DNA from: Streptomyces sp. NRRL F-2580
GTDB lineage: Bacteria; Actinomycetota; Actinomycetes; Streptomycetales; Streptomycetaceae
Assembly: GCF_000720115.1 (NCBI RefSeq)
Contig: NZ_JOIR01000027.1
Span: 1-64,000 of the forward strand
Length of the DNA: 64,000 nucleotides
Direction of reading: 5' to 3'
A model generated the notes under the pieces. It had not been told where the DNA came from. It did no database searches and was given only the letters and a program-made list of their open reading frames with translations. The position numbers and the translations under genes are program-made. Numbering within the stretch: position 1 is the stretch's first letter; the number at the start of each line of letters is the position of its first letter. Positions 7,668-16,379 of the stretch are shown piece by piece.

Positions 7668-8501
7668 TCAGGCGCGAGCAGGACGGCCGGGGGCCGTGAA
7701 GCGGGGGAACGGACCGGGTCCGGGCGGCCCGCGGCGCACCACGGCATGGGCGTGCACGGCCCCGCGCAGGTCGCGCGGCCGCTCGTAGGGGGCGGGGAAG
7801 ACGGGCGGGGCCGGTACGACGGCCACCCGCGCCCGCACCAGGGCGAGTGCGCGGGAGAGCGGCCGGGCCGCGTGCAGCGCGGCGGCCCCCAGGACCCGTG
7901 CCAGCCGGAAGACGGCGGCCTCGCCGCGCGCCAGCCAGGCGGCGCAGAGCAGTCCGGCGAGCAGGTGTGCGGCGATCATCCCGGCGCCGCCGTGGGCGGC
8001 CATCCCGGCCAGGTCGGCCATCCCGGTCAGGTCCGTCAGGTCGGTCAGGTCGGCCATGCTCGCCATGTCGGCCGTCCCGGGGACATCGGCCATCCCCGCC
8101 ATGTCCGCCGTGCTCGCCATGTCCGCCGTGCTCGCCATCCGCGCCGCGCCGGGGCCGCCGGCGGCCATCGTGCCGCCCGCCTCGGCGGCCGGCACGTGGT
8201 GGTGGTGTCCCGGCGTCGCGGCGGGTGCGGCGCCGACGTGCCCCGCGACCTGGCTCCCCGAGAAGAGGAGGTGCAGCACCCCCTGGACGGAGAGCACGGC
8301 CGCGGTGATCCCCACGGGACCGCGCCGCTGCCCGGCGGCGAGCCAGGCGAGCCCGCCGGTCACCGCGAAAGCACCCAGAAGGCCAGCCATGGGGACATCC
8401 GTGCCGGACATGTACGAATGCCCCGCGGCACCCAAAGCGACACACATCGCCGCGAATATCGCGGCCCGCGTGGCGCGCAGGGGCGCGGATTTCTCAGACA
8501 T
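7668..8501 (-). CDS. His/Met-rich membrane protein with tandem repeats
   Basis: 277 residues from ATG 8501. Hydrophobic segments at about 14-35, 45-55 and 64-80 precede a His cluster (GHHHHVP, residues about 98-104) and a Met/Asp/Ala repeat tract at about 122-167 built from units such as MASTAD, MAGMAD and LTD. Another hydrophobic stretch follows (MIAAHLLAGLLCAAWLA). The gene lies upstream of and in the same direction as the PepSY gene. Alternating Met and His suggest Cu(I)/Cu(II) binding on the outer face, which is inference. An upstream extension to 8582 lacks a plausible start. No named family recognised. Confidence 0.7.
   Translation of the reverse strand: MSEKSAPLRATRAAIFAAMCVALGAAGHSYMSGTDVPMAGLLGAFAVTGGLAWLAAGQRRGPVGITAAVLSVQGVLHLLFSGSQVAGHVGAAPAATPGHHHHVPAAEAGGTMAAGGPGAARMASTADMASTADMAGMADVPGTADMASMADLTDLTDLTGMADLAGMAAHGGAGMIAAHLLAGLLCAAWLARGEAAVFRLARVLGAAALHAARPLSRALALVRARVAVVPAPPVFPAPYERPRDLRGAVHAHAVVRRGPPGPGPFPRFTAPGRPARA
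8001..8138 (-). repeat. in-frame coding repeats (MASTAD/LTD units)
   Basis: Short repeats in multiples of 3 and 9 bp, built on GTCGGCCAT- and GCTCGCCATGTCCGCC-like units, encode about 46 residues of Met-Ala-Asp and Leu-Thr-Asp iterations. All unit lengths are multiples of three, so length changes would preserve the reading frame. Confidence 0.75.
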
Positions 8502-8566
8502 GGCCGGGACATGTTCGCACGGGGCCCGCCGGTGTCCGCCAGAGGGCGGTATCCGATCATGGGTGC

Positions 8567-9154
8567 GTGAACGCGATTCCACTGGGAGCGGTGTACGCCG
8601 GCACAGTCCAGCTCGGGGCGTACGCCCTGGAGCGGAGGGGGCCGGCGGAGCGGGAGCGGCTGCTGCGCACCTGCTCGACGAACGTCGACAACCTCGCCGC
8701 CGGGCGCTGGGAGACGCTGCTGAGCAGCGCCGTCGTCGTCGAGGAGCCCATGCCCCTGCCCTACGCCCTGCTGCTCGTCGCCGTCCTGGGGTACGCCGAG
8801 TACGCGTACGGCGCCTGGTGGACGGCCGCGGTGTTCCTGTTCGGGCACGCCACGGCGACCCTCCTCGTGTACGGCGCCCTGCGCGGGACGGCCGATCCGC
8901 AGACCCGGCGTTCCCTGGACGTGGGGACGAGCTACGGCTTCAACGCCGTGCTCGGCGCGCTGACCTCGGCCCTGCCGCGCGGGAGGGTCCGTACGGCCGC
9001 CCGGGCCGGCCTGCTCGTGCTCGCCGCGGCGCCCGTACTGAAGCGCGGGCGCACCTTCACCGACGCCGGCCACCTGGCCGCGCTCGGGATCGGCATCGGG
9101 GTCTCGCTGGCCCTCGATTGTCTTTCCGGGGCGAAACATCAGAAAATTGCCTGA
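8567..9154 (+). CDS. rhomboid-like membrane protein
   Basis: 195 residues with about five hydrophobic segments, including PLPYALLLVAVLGYAEYAYG and FLFGHATATLLVYGAL. The pattern FLFGHATAT then DVGTSYGFNAVLGA then DAGHLAALGIG matches rhomboid-like proteins of Streptomyces, with GTSYG in place of the usual GxSG and a later His. Whether it is a protease is uncertain because the Ser motif is altered. GTG 8567 gives a start with little visible ribosome site, only 65 bp from the divergent Met-rich protein gene. Confidence 0.65.
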   Translation: MNAIPLGAVYAGTVQLGAYALERRGPAERERLLRTCSTNVDNLAAGRWETLLSSAVVVEEPMPLPYALLLVAVLGYAEYAYGAWWTAAVFLFGHATATLLVYGALRGTADPQTRRSLDVGTSYGFNAVLGALTSALPRGRVRTAARAGLLVLAAAPVLKRGRTFTDAGHLAALGIGIGVSLALDCLSGAKHQKIA

Positions 9155-9188
9155 ATCGCCGCATGACCGTACCGCTGGAGCCGCCACG

Positions 9189-9986
9189 ATGACCGCCACC
9201 CCCTCCACCACCGTCGCCAACCTCCGCGACCTCGGTGGTACGCCGCTCGCCGGCGGCCGGACCGTCCGCCCCGGCCTGGTGCTGCGCTCCGGCCAGCTCG
9301 ACCGGCTCGACCTCGACGCCGATCCGGTGGTGGCGGCCCTGGGTGTGCGGACCGTCATCGACTTCCGCACCGGCGCCGAGCGCGCCGACCACCCCGACCG
9401 GATACCCGACGGCGCCCGGCTGCTGGTGGGCGACGTCCTCGCGGACAAGCTGCGGGAGGCCGGCAGGAAGCCCGCCGCGTCGCAGCTCAAGAACCTGCTG
9501 TCCGACCCCGCGGTGGCGGAGGAGCACCTGGGCGGGGGCAAGGCCCAGGCGCTGTTCGCCGACACCTACCGGTCCTTCGTGAGCTCCGTCTCCGCGCAGG
9601 CCGCGTACCGGATGCTGCTCACCGAGGCCGCCGACCCCACGGCGGGCCCGCTGCTCTTCCACTGCACGGCCGGCAAGGACCGGACCGGCTGGGGCGCGAC
9701 GGTGATCCTGGCGCTGCTCGGCGCGGACGACGAGACGCTGATGGCCGAATACCTCTCCGTCAACCCCGCGGTGAAGCAGGCCTTCGCCCCGCTGATCGAG
9801 GGTTTCACCGCCGCCGGCGGGGACCCGGACATCGCGCTCGCGCTGATCGGCGTCTTCCCCTCGTACCTGGAGGCGGCGCTGGACGAGGTGGAGACGCGCT
9901 ACGGCTCCATGGAGAAGTACGTGCGCGAGGGGCTCGGCGTCCCCGACGAGACGGTCGACGCGCTGCGCGCCCGCCTGGTGGCCTGA
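9189..9986 (+). CDS. tyrosine-protein phosphatase family protein (PF13350-like)
   Basis: 265 residues, soluble. The N-terminal NLRDLGG and VLRSGQLDRL motifs and the P-loop HCTAGKDRTG (Cys nucleophile plus invariant Arg) define the PF13350 dual-specificity or lipid-phosphatase family, related to Mycobacterium PtpB. These hydrolyse phosphotyrosine or phosphoinositides; the substrate here is unknown. ATG 9189 follows GGAG at the right distance and is preferred over the in-frame 9147 ATG. It stands alone between the rhomboid-like gene and a sigma-like membrane protein gene. Confidence 0.88.
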   Translation: MTATPSTTVANLRDLGGTPLAGGRTVRPGLVLRSGQLDRLDLDADPVVAALGVRTVIDFRTGAERADHPDRIPDGARLLVGDVLADKLREAGRKPAASQLKNLLSDPAVAEEHLGGGKAQALFADTYRSFVSSVSAQAAYRMLLTEAADPTAGPLLFHCTAGKDRTGWGATVILALLGADDETLMAEYLSVNPAVKQAFAPLIEGFTAAGGDPDIALALIGVFPSYLEAALDEVETRYGSMEKYVREGLGVPDETVDALRARLVA

Positions 9987-10065
9987 CCCCGCACCGCCGG
10001 ACATTGCACTCGAAGGGGACCCTCCGGACGGGTGACCATCCGACGATTCGCTCGTTCTGCTGAAC

Positions 10066-12006
10066 GTGACTGCGCCGGATACCGCCACCCGCCCCCTGCC
10101 TCCCGTGTCTCCCGTGCCGCCGGACGTCGAGCAGGCCGAAGCCGCGATCGTCGAGCACTACCCGCGGCTGGTGCGGCTCGCCTATCTGGTGCTGCCGCCC
10201 GCCCTCGGCCGCAACCGACGGGTGCTCACCGCCCATTCGCTGGTCCAGCGGGCGCTGCCGCGCGGGCGTCGGAACGCGGCGGCGGCCGCGGCGGCCGTGC
10301 AGGGAGGGGTCCCGGGCCAGCGGGCCGGCACGGACGACTCCGGATACTCCTACGTCCGGCTGCGCGTGCTGCGCGCCGCCCTGGAGGCCGGGATCCCGCT
10401 GACCTTCCGGGCGCTCCCCCGGCGCGCGCAGCTCCCGCCGCTGCTCCCCCAGGTGTGGGGGCTGCGGCTGTTCCCCCGCTCGGGCGGGGCCGAGGAGCTC
10501 GCCCTCGACCAGTGGCTGGCCACCCTCGACGGGCCCGGCCGGGCCGCCTGCGTGCTGCGGGCCCTGGAGCGGCTGCCCGAGCCGGAGGTGCTCCGGGTGC
10601 TCGACGACGCCGGGGTCCCGGATCCGGCCGCCGCCGTCGCGGAGTCCGGGGATCCGGCGAACGACGCCCTGTTCACCTCCCCCGAGTTCGATCCGTGCGT
10701 GCTCCAGGCCCGGCCCACCGACCTGCTGCGGCGGCGCCGGCTCGGCCGGGCCGCGCTGGCCGCCGCGGCCGCCCTCGCCGTATGCGGGGCGCTGCTCGCG
10801 CTGCCCGGCGGGGGCTGGGGCTCGGACGGGGCCGCGGCCCCGCTCTACTCGCGCAACGCCGCGGCCGAGCAGGCCCTGGATCCCGGGAAGCTGGTCCGGG
10901 CCGCGCCGACGCTCTGGCACACGTCCTCCCGTACGGACTTCTCCACCTGGCCCGCCCGCGGGGACCGCGCCGACGACGCCGCCCTGCTGCGCCGGGCGCT
11001 GGCCGTCTGGGCCCGGCCCGGCTCCTCCGTGGTCGTCTCGGCCACTCCGGGGTCCCCCGCCGGGCCGCCGATGGGACCGGCGCAGCTGCTGTTCGCGGGC
11101 GTCGTCGACCAGGCCGTCGTGGTCCTGTTCCACGACGGCCTGCGGGTGGTCCGCTACGCCGAACCGCGCACCGGGACCGCCGGCGCCGCCCTCGACTTCG
11201 CCCGGACCGACGGCGCGTCGGCCGACACGGCGACCGCGCTGGTGCTCAGCCGGGTCGACGGCAACGTCCGCTACCTCACCGCGCCCTGGGTCACCGGCGT
11301 CTCCCTGCGGGACCTCCTCAAGCCCGGCGCCCCGGCGGCGGTGCTGAAGCCGGCCCCGGACGGGGTGACCCCGCCGGTCGCGGGCCCGGCCCCGGCGGGC
11401 AGCTGTACGAGCTGGAACGCCCTGGCCCTGACCGGCGACGGCACCACCCGGCTCATCACCGACCTCGGTGAACTGACCCCGGCCCGGCTGACGTCGGGCG
11501 CTCCCGGCGCCGAGCGCGACGTGACGGAGGCCGCGGAACTGGGCGACTGGTCGAAGATCGCCTGCCTGCTGCCCTCGGTCCGCTCGCACGGGGTCCGTAC
11601 GGTCAACGCCTGGACGTACGCGAAGCAGCCGCTGCCGGAGGGCGAGGGTACGGCGACGTGGCTCTGCACGCGGGCCGAGACCTGGCAGGGCGCGGCCGAT
11701 CGGGTGCAGGCGCAGTTCCTGGCCCCGGGCTCGGCGACGGCGGCGCAGGCGGCCAAGTCCGAGGGGTCCGTGGCGTGCGGGCCGCGGGAGCCGCGGGTGC
11801 TGGCGGGCGTGCTGTGGAAGTCGCGTGCGGGCCAGTGGTACGTGCTGGCGGCGGGCAGTGCGCAGTTCGCCTCGCTGTCGGTGTCGGGCGGCGGGGTGAG
11901 CGGGGCGGCGAACGGCAACCGGCTCGCGGTCAAGGCACCGGCCGGCGCGCAGGTGGACCTGTCGGGCAAGCTCACGGACGGGACGAAGGCGGGGACACTG
12001 CGATAG
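10066..12006 (+). CDS. sigma-factor-like single-pass membrane protein, unknown function
   Basis: 646 residues. The N-terminal region (EQAEAAIVEHYPRLVRLAYL) and the segment ending at about residue 200 (LEELPEP-like LERLPEPEVLRVLDDAGV) resemble degraded ECF sigma regions 2 and 4. A basic stop (RRRRLGR) and one helix at about 226-248 (AALAAAAALAVCGALLALP) follow, then a roughly 390-residue exterior domain with paired Cys. It would present a sigma-like domain inside and a sensor-like domain outside. A Pro/Gly-rich stretch encoded near 10440-10490 looks like an in-frame palindromic insertion. No named family known to me. Confidence 0.65.
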   Translation: MTAPDTATRPLPPVSPVPPDVEQAEAAIVEHYPRLVRLAYLVLPPALGRNRRVLTAHSLVQRALPRGRRNAAAAAAAVQGGVPGQRAGTDDSGYSYVRLRVLRAALEAGIPLTFRALPRRAQLPPLLPQVWGLRLFPRSGGAEELALDQWLATLDGPGRAACVLRALERLPEPEVLRVLDDAGVPDPAAAVAESGDPANDALFTSPEFDPCVLQARPTDLLRRRRLGRAALAAAAALAVCGALLALPGGGWGSDGAAAPLYSRNAAAEQALDPGKLVRAAPTLWHTSSRTDFSTWPARGDRADDAALLRRALAVWARPGSSVVVSATPGSPAGPPMGPAQLLFAGVVDQAVVVLFHDGLRVVRYAEPRTGTAGAALDFARTDGASADTATALVLSRVDGNVRYLTAPWVTGVSLRDLLKPGAPAAVLKPAPDGVTPPVAGPAPAGSCTSWNALALTGDGTTRLITDLGELTPARLTSGAPGAERDVTEAAELGDWSKIACLLPSVRSHGVRTVNAWTYAKQPLPEGEGTATWLCTRAETWQGAADRVQAQFLAPGSATAAQAAKSEGSVACGPREPRVLAGVLWKSRAGQWYVLAAGSAQFASLSVSGGGVSGAANGNRLAVKAPAGAQVDLSGKLTDGTKAGTLR

Positions 12007-12192
12007 CGGGGACGCCGCGCAAGGAGGCAGACCGGGCCGGGACGCAGAGGCGGGTGAAGATTCAACGACCAAGCGTGGTCGAGGAGTTGGCGGGATCTGG
12101 ACATGACGGTCGTAGCGTGCACATGGCATGATCAGATTCCGGTTACCGCTCGGTAATCCCCCACCCCCCTCACCCGCCTGAAGGTCAACCAC

Positions 12193-13593
12193 GTGCGCAT
12201 GCTCGCCCGCCGCCTCCTGCTCCCCGGCCTGACCGCCCTCGCGCTCGCCGCCACCGGCTGTTCCTCCACCCCCCACACCCGCGCCGCCGAACCGGCCGCT
12301 CCCGCCACCCTGGCCCCGACGGGCGACGGCACGTCGCAGCAGCTCGACGTGGCCGCGGCGCCACAGGGGTCGCCCACACCGTCGGCCGTGTCCCGCGGCG
12401 ACGGAAAGGGCAAGACCGAGAAGTCCTCGCTGAAGGTCGCCTCCTACGACAAGGAGAGCGGACGGGCCGTCATATCCACGGCCCCCGAGGGGCCCACCCG
12501 CACCCCGTCCCCGGGCAGGTCCCCCGAGGCCGCCAAGCCCGTCGCGGCGGGCGACGTCATCGCCAGCGCCCCGGCACCGGGCGCCCCGAACGGCCTGCTC
12601 GCCAAGGTCACCGAGGTCGTGGGCAAGACCGACCGCGGCACCGAGGTCAAGACCGCCGCCACGACGCTGAACTCCGTCCTGGGTGACGACAAGGCCGACG
12701 GCAAGGTCCCCGTCGACCCGGCATCGGTCACCGTCGAGCCCCTGATGAAGGGCGTCACCTTCTCCTGGGCCAAGAGCCAGGGCCTGAAGTTCGGCCCCCA
12801 GGGCGCGAAGCTGCCGCTCGGGAACCTGCGGCTCGACGTCGACGCCTCCGTCGACACCGCCCCGGACGCCCCCGCCTCGGCCGGCGCCTCGGTGACCGGC
12901 TTCGTCCAGCTCGCCCCGCAGGTCGAGTTCTCGTACGACGGCACCCCGGGCGGCGGCGCCGGCCCGCGCGGCGCCTACCTCGGGATGAGCGGCGACTGGT
13001 CCTCGCAGTGGAAGCTCCAGGGCCGCGCCGCCGCGAGCACCGGAGCCCCCAAGCGGATCCCGTTCGCCAAGCTGCACAGCTCCCCGGTCATCCAGGTCGG
13101 CCCGGTTCCGGTCGTCGTCAACCTCGACCTGACCTGCTACGTCCAGGTGGAGGCCGACGGCCGCGTGACCCTCGACGTCCAGCAGGACGTCAAGGGCGAC
13201 TTCAAGGTCGGCGGCAGCTACGCCTTCGGCAAGGGCTGGACGCCGGTCAGCACCTCCAACGTCCAGAGCACGCCGGTCCAGGCGACCGTCACCGCCGCCG
13301 GCCGGGTCAAGGGCGCGCTCGGCGCCGAGGCGTCCGTCGGCCTCTACGGCGCCGTCGGCGTCACCGCCGACTTCGCGCCGTACCTGCGCGGCGAGGCCGA
13401 CGTCAAGGCGACCGCGTCCAGCGACGGCAAGACCTCGCTCGCCGGCGCCTGGGCGCTGTACGGCGGATTCGACCTGAGCGGCAACCTCCACCTCCAGCTG
13501 TCCCTGTTCGGCACGCCCGTCTTCGAGCGCAAGCTCCCGCTGGGCACCCTGAACCGCGAGTGGGCGCTCGTGAGTGGAAGCACCGGGCGCTAA
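12193..13593 (+). CDS. secreted lipoprotein, unknown function
   Basis: 466 residues. The signal is MRMLARRLLLPGLTALALA followed by an ATGCS lipobox-like cleavage site. A low-complexity Pro/Thr/Ser linker leads to a beta-rich domain (from about residue 150) of alternating hydrophobic residues, with VPVVVNLDLTCYVQVEADG and repeated GAxG turns. It resembles large beta-sheet surface proteins, but I recognise no family. A CCGGGCG/CGCCCGG hairpin overlaps the stop codon. No other gene shares its immediate transcript. Confidence 0.75.
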   Translation: MRMLARRLLLPGLTALALAATGCSSTPHTRAAEPAAPATLAPTGDGTSQQLDVAAAPQGSPTPSAVSRGDGKGKTEKSSLKVASYDKESGRAVISTAPEGPTRTPSPGRSPEAAKPVAAGDVIASAPAPGAPNGLLAKVTEVVGKTDRGTEVKTAATTLNSVLGDDKADGKVPVDPASVTVEPLMKGVTFSWAKSQGLKFGPQGAKLPLGNLRLDVDASVDTAPDAPASAGASVTGFVQLAPQVEFSYDGTPGGGAGPRGAYLGMSGDWSSQWKLQGRAAASTGAPKRIPFAKLHSSPVIQVGPVPVVVNLDLTCYVQVEADGRVTLDVQQDVKGDFKVGGSYAFGKGWTPVSTSNVQSTPVQATVTAAGRVKGALGAEASVGLYGAVGVTADFAPYLRGEADVKATASSDGKTSLAGAWALYGGFDLSGNLHLQLSLFGTPVFERKLPLGTLNREWALVSGSTGR

Positions 13594-13657
13594 CCGCCCG
13601 GCGGGGGCGGGCGGGGGGCGGCCGGCGAGAAGTCGGCGCAGGGGGCTTCTCACCCCC

Positions 13658-13673
13658 TGTACCCATCAGTACA
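13658..13673. promoter_or_regulatory. TGTAC-N6-GTACA operator candidate
   Basis: A perfect inverted repeat with a 6-base spacer ending 8 bp before the ATG of the metal-dependent hydrolase gene. No clear ribosome site separates it from the start, so the message may have a very short leader. The TetR gene two genes downstream is the obvious candidate to bind here. Confidence 0.5.
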
Positions 13674-13681
13674 TTGACGCC

Positions 13682-14578
13682 ATGTCTAATACGCCGCTCG
13701 CGCCCGCCCCCGTGGCGTCGGAACACGTGGACCTGAGGCCCCGGAACGTGTCCTTCGGCTGGGAGGACACCCCGCTCCACTGGCTGCCCGGCGAACCCTT
13801 CGCCGGGCACATGATCAACGTGCTGCACCTGCTGCTCCCCGCGGGTGAGCGCTGGTTCGTGCACGTCTACAAGCAGGTGCTCCCGCACATCAAGGACGAG
13901 CGGCTGCGGGCGGACGTGGTCGGCTTCATCGGCCAGGAGGCCATGCACGCCGCCGCGCACGACGACGTACTCCCCCACCTGAAGCGGCTCGGCCTGGACC
14001 CCACCCCGTACACGGCGCAGGTGGACTGGCTGTTCGAGAAGCTGCTCGGCGACCGCACCCTCCCGCCGGGCAGGGCCCGGCACTGGTGGCTGATGGAGCG
14101 GGTCGCCATGATCGCGGCGATCGAGCACTACACGGCGTTCCTGGGCGACTGGGTGCTGAACGCCGAGGCCCTGGACCGGCGGGGCGCCGACCCCACCATG
14201 CTGGACCTGCTGCGCTGGCACGGCGCCGAGGAGGTCGAGCACCGCTCGGTGGCCTTCGACCTCTTCATGCACGTGGACGGCAACTACCGCCGCCGGGCCC
14301 GCACCTGGGCCACCGCCTTCACGGCGCTGGTCTTCCTGTGGCAGCGGGGGGTCCGCTTCTTCATGGACAACGACCCGCACCCGGACGCCGCCAAGGCCTC
14401 CTTCGGACAGTTCTTCCGGGCGGGGCGGCAGGGAGTCCTGCCGACCAGCGGCGCCATGCTGAAGTCCATACCGAGGTACCTCTCCCGCACCTACCACCCC
14501 TCCCAGGAGGGCTCGACGGCCCAGGCGGTGGCCTACCTGGCCGCCTCCCCCGGCGCGAACGGCGGGGTGCGGGCATGA
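13682..14578 (+). CDS. metal-dependent hydrolase (PF10118-like)
   Basis: 298 residues, predominantly helical. GQEAMHAAAHDD and HGAEEVEHRSVAFD carry Glu/His ligands spaced as in a ferritin-like di-metal site, with HYTAFLGDW between them. This matches the 'predicted metal-dependent hydrolase' family PF10118, whose substrates are undefined. The gene overlaps the ferredoxin-reductase gene by four bases (ATGA), so they are translationally coupled. Pairing with an electron-transfer protein suggests redox chemistry, for example desaturase or oxygenase activity, instead of hydrolysis. Confidence 0.85.
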   Translation: MSNTPLAPAPVASEHVDLRPRNVSFGWEDTPLHWLPGEPFAGHMINVLHLLLPAGERWFVHVYKQVLPHIKDERLRADVVGFIGQEAMHAAAHDDVLPHLKRLGLDPTPYTAQVDWLFEKLLGDRTLPPGRARHWWLMERVAMIAAIEHYTAFLGDWVLNAEALDRRGADPTMLDLLRWHGAEEVEHRSVAFDLFMHVDGNYRRRARTWATAFTALVFLWQRGVRFFMDNDPHPDAAKASFGQFFRAGRQGVLPTSGAMLKSIPRYLSRTYHPSQEGSTAQAVAYLAASPGANGGVRA

Positions 14579-15621
14579 GGCGCGCCCTCGCGGTCACGGC
14601 GGTCGCGGGCGCCGCCTGGGTGACCAGGCGCGCCCTGAACCGCCGCATCGGCAGGTCCCCGCTCTGGCCCCTGCCGGCCCTGGAGACACCGGTCTCGGGC
14701 CACTCCCCTCGCCGTGCCCTGCGCGCCCTGATCGTCTCCCGTACGCGGCCGGCCGAGGGGGTGCTGCAACTGACCCTGGAGTCACCGGACCTCCCGGCGT
14801 GGACCCCGGGCGCGCACGTGGACGTGACCCTGCCCTCGGGTCTGGTCCGCCAGTACTCCCTGTGCGGCGACCCCGCGGACGGCGGCCGGTACACGATCGC
14901 GATCCGGCTGGTCGAGGACGGCCGCGGCGGCTCCCGCGAGGCGCACGACCAGCTGGTCGAGGGCGCCGAACTGGAACTGCGCCCGCCGCGCAACCGCTTC
15001 GAGCTGGTCCCGGCGCCCTCGTACGTCTTCGTCGCGGGCGGCATCGGCATCACCCCGATCCTGCCCATGCTCCGGGCCGCCACGGCGGCCGGCGCCGACT
15101 GGACCCTCCTGTACGGGGGCCGCTCGCGCGCCTCGATGCCGTTCCTGGCGGAACTGGCCGCCTACGGGGACCGGGTCACGGTGGTCGCGCAGGACGAGGC
15201 GGGCCGGCCCGACCTGACGGCGCCGGCCACGGCGGGGCCGGGCACGCTCGTCTACTGCTGCGGACCCGAGCCCCTGATGCTGGCCGTCACGGCGGCGGCC
15301 CCGGACCCGGCGGCGGTCCACCTGGAACGCTTCGCCCCGGCGGCGGGTCCCGGCCCGGCGAACCCCTTCACGGTCGAGCTCCGCCGCTCGGGGCGGGTCG
15401 TCGAGGTCGCCGCGGACGAGACAACCCTGGCCGCGGTGCGCCGGGAGCTGCCCGCCACCCCGTACTCCTGCGAGCAGGGTTTCTGCGGAACCTGCCAACA
15501 CCGGGTGCTCGCGGGCGCGGTGGACCACCGCGACGAGCTCCTCACGGACCGGGAGCGGGCGGACTCGATGCTTTTGTGCGTCTCGCGCGCGAAGGGGGAC
15601 CGCCTCGTCCTGGACCTGTGA
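14575..15621 (+). CDS. ferredoxin-NADP reductase-type protein with C-terminal 2Fe-2S domain
   Basis: 348 residues. A short hydrophobic N-terminus is followed by an FAD/FMN domain (RQYSLCGDP), an NAD(P) domain (GGIGITPILPML, YCCGPEPLM) and a C-terminal plant-type ferredoxin domain with CEQGFCGTCQHRVL plus a later Cys (MLLCVSRA). This is the phthalate-dioxygenase-reductase/VanB architecture: electrons pass from NAD(P)H through flavin to a 2Fe-2S centre and on to a partner enzyme. The ATGA overlap with the upstream di-metal protein makes that its likely partner. Confidence 0.92.
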   Translation: MRRALAVTAVAGAAWVTRRALNRRIGRSPLWPLPALETPVSGHSPRRALRALIVSRTRPAEGVLQLTLESPDLPAWTPGAHVDVTLPSGLVRQYSLCGDPADGGRYTIAIRLVEDGRGGSREAHDQLVEGAELELRPPRNRFELVPAPSYVFVAGGIGITPILPMLRAATAAGADWTLLYGGRSRASMPFLAELAAYGDRVTVVAQDEAGRPDLTAPATAGPGTLVYCCGPEPLMLAVTAAAPDPAAVHLERFAPAAGPGPANPFTVELRRSGRVVEVAADETTLAAVRRELPATPYSCEQGFCGTCQHRVLAGAVDHRDELLTDRERADSMLLCVSRAKGDRLVLDL

Positions 15622-15644
15622 ACGCTCCCCAGTAGGGTGTCCGC

Positions 15645-16346
15645 ATGACAACCGGGGTGCGACGCAGGATGGGTGTCGAGGAGCGGCGGCAACAGCTGAT
15701 CGGGGTGGCCCTGGAGCTGTTCAGCCACCGGTCGCCCGACGATGTGTCGATCGACGAGATCGCGGCGGCGGCCGGAATATCCCGGCCGCTCGTCTACCAC
15801 TACTTTCCCGGCAAGCTGAGCCTGTACGAGGCCGCGCTGCGCCGGGCCGCCGACGAGCTGGCGCTGCGGTTCGTCGAGCCCCGGGAGGGGCCGCTCGGGG
15901 CACGGCTGCTGCGGGTGATGGGGCGGTTCTTCGCCTTCGTCGACGACCACGGGCCGGGCTTCTCGGCCCTGATGCGGGGCGGTCCGGCGGCCGGCAGCAG
16001 CCGGGCCAACGCGATGATCGACGAGGTCCGGCAGGCGGCGTACGAGCAGATCCTCACGCACCTGGGCATCGGACTGGAGGACCCGCCGGCGCGGCTGGAA
16101 CTCGTGGTGCGGTCCTGGGTGTCGCTCGCCGAGTCCACCGCGCTGATCTGGCTGGACGGGCGCCGCATCCCGCGCGCCGAGCTGGAACTGCAGCTGGTGC
16201 ACGACTTCGCCGCGCTCGCCGCGGTGAGCGCGGCCTACGACGCCGAGATGGCGGGGATCCTCGTACGGATCCTGGCCGACGAGCCGGCCGACGGGCCGTT
16301 CGGAGAACTGGTCGGGCGCCTCGGCGGCCTCGTTCCGGGCTCTTGA
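15645..16346 (+). CDS. TetR-family transcriptional regulator
   Basis: 233 residues. The N-terminal TetR HTH contains SIDEIAAAAGISRPLVYHYF, and the rest is a helical ligand domain. It starts 23 bp after the ferredoxin reductase stop, so the three genes form an operon. It probably autoregulates through the TGTAC-N6-GTACA repeat upstream of the first gene. A possible inducer is the substrate of the hydrolase/reductase pair. Confidence 0.9.
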   Translation: MTTGVRRRMGVEERRQQLIGVALELFSHRSPDDVSIDEIAAAAGISRPLVYHYFPGKLSLYEAALRRAADELALRFVEPREGPLGARLLRVMGRFFAFVDDHGPGFSALMRGGPAAGSSRANAMIDEVRQAAYEQILTHLGIGLEDPPARLELVVRSWVSLAESTALIWLDGRRIPRAELELQLVHDFAALAAVSAAYDAEMAGILVRILADEPADGPFGELVGRLGGLVPGS

Positions 16347-16379
16347 TCACCAACGGTTCCGATCACCGATAATGCCCGC

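Noticed and set aside
9805..13653. 1282-codon minus-strand ORF
   Set aside because: Spans the reverse complement of two real plus-strand genes; composition is Gly/Arg/Val-rich without recognisable domains.
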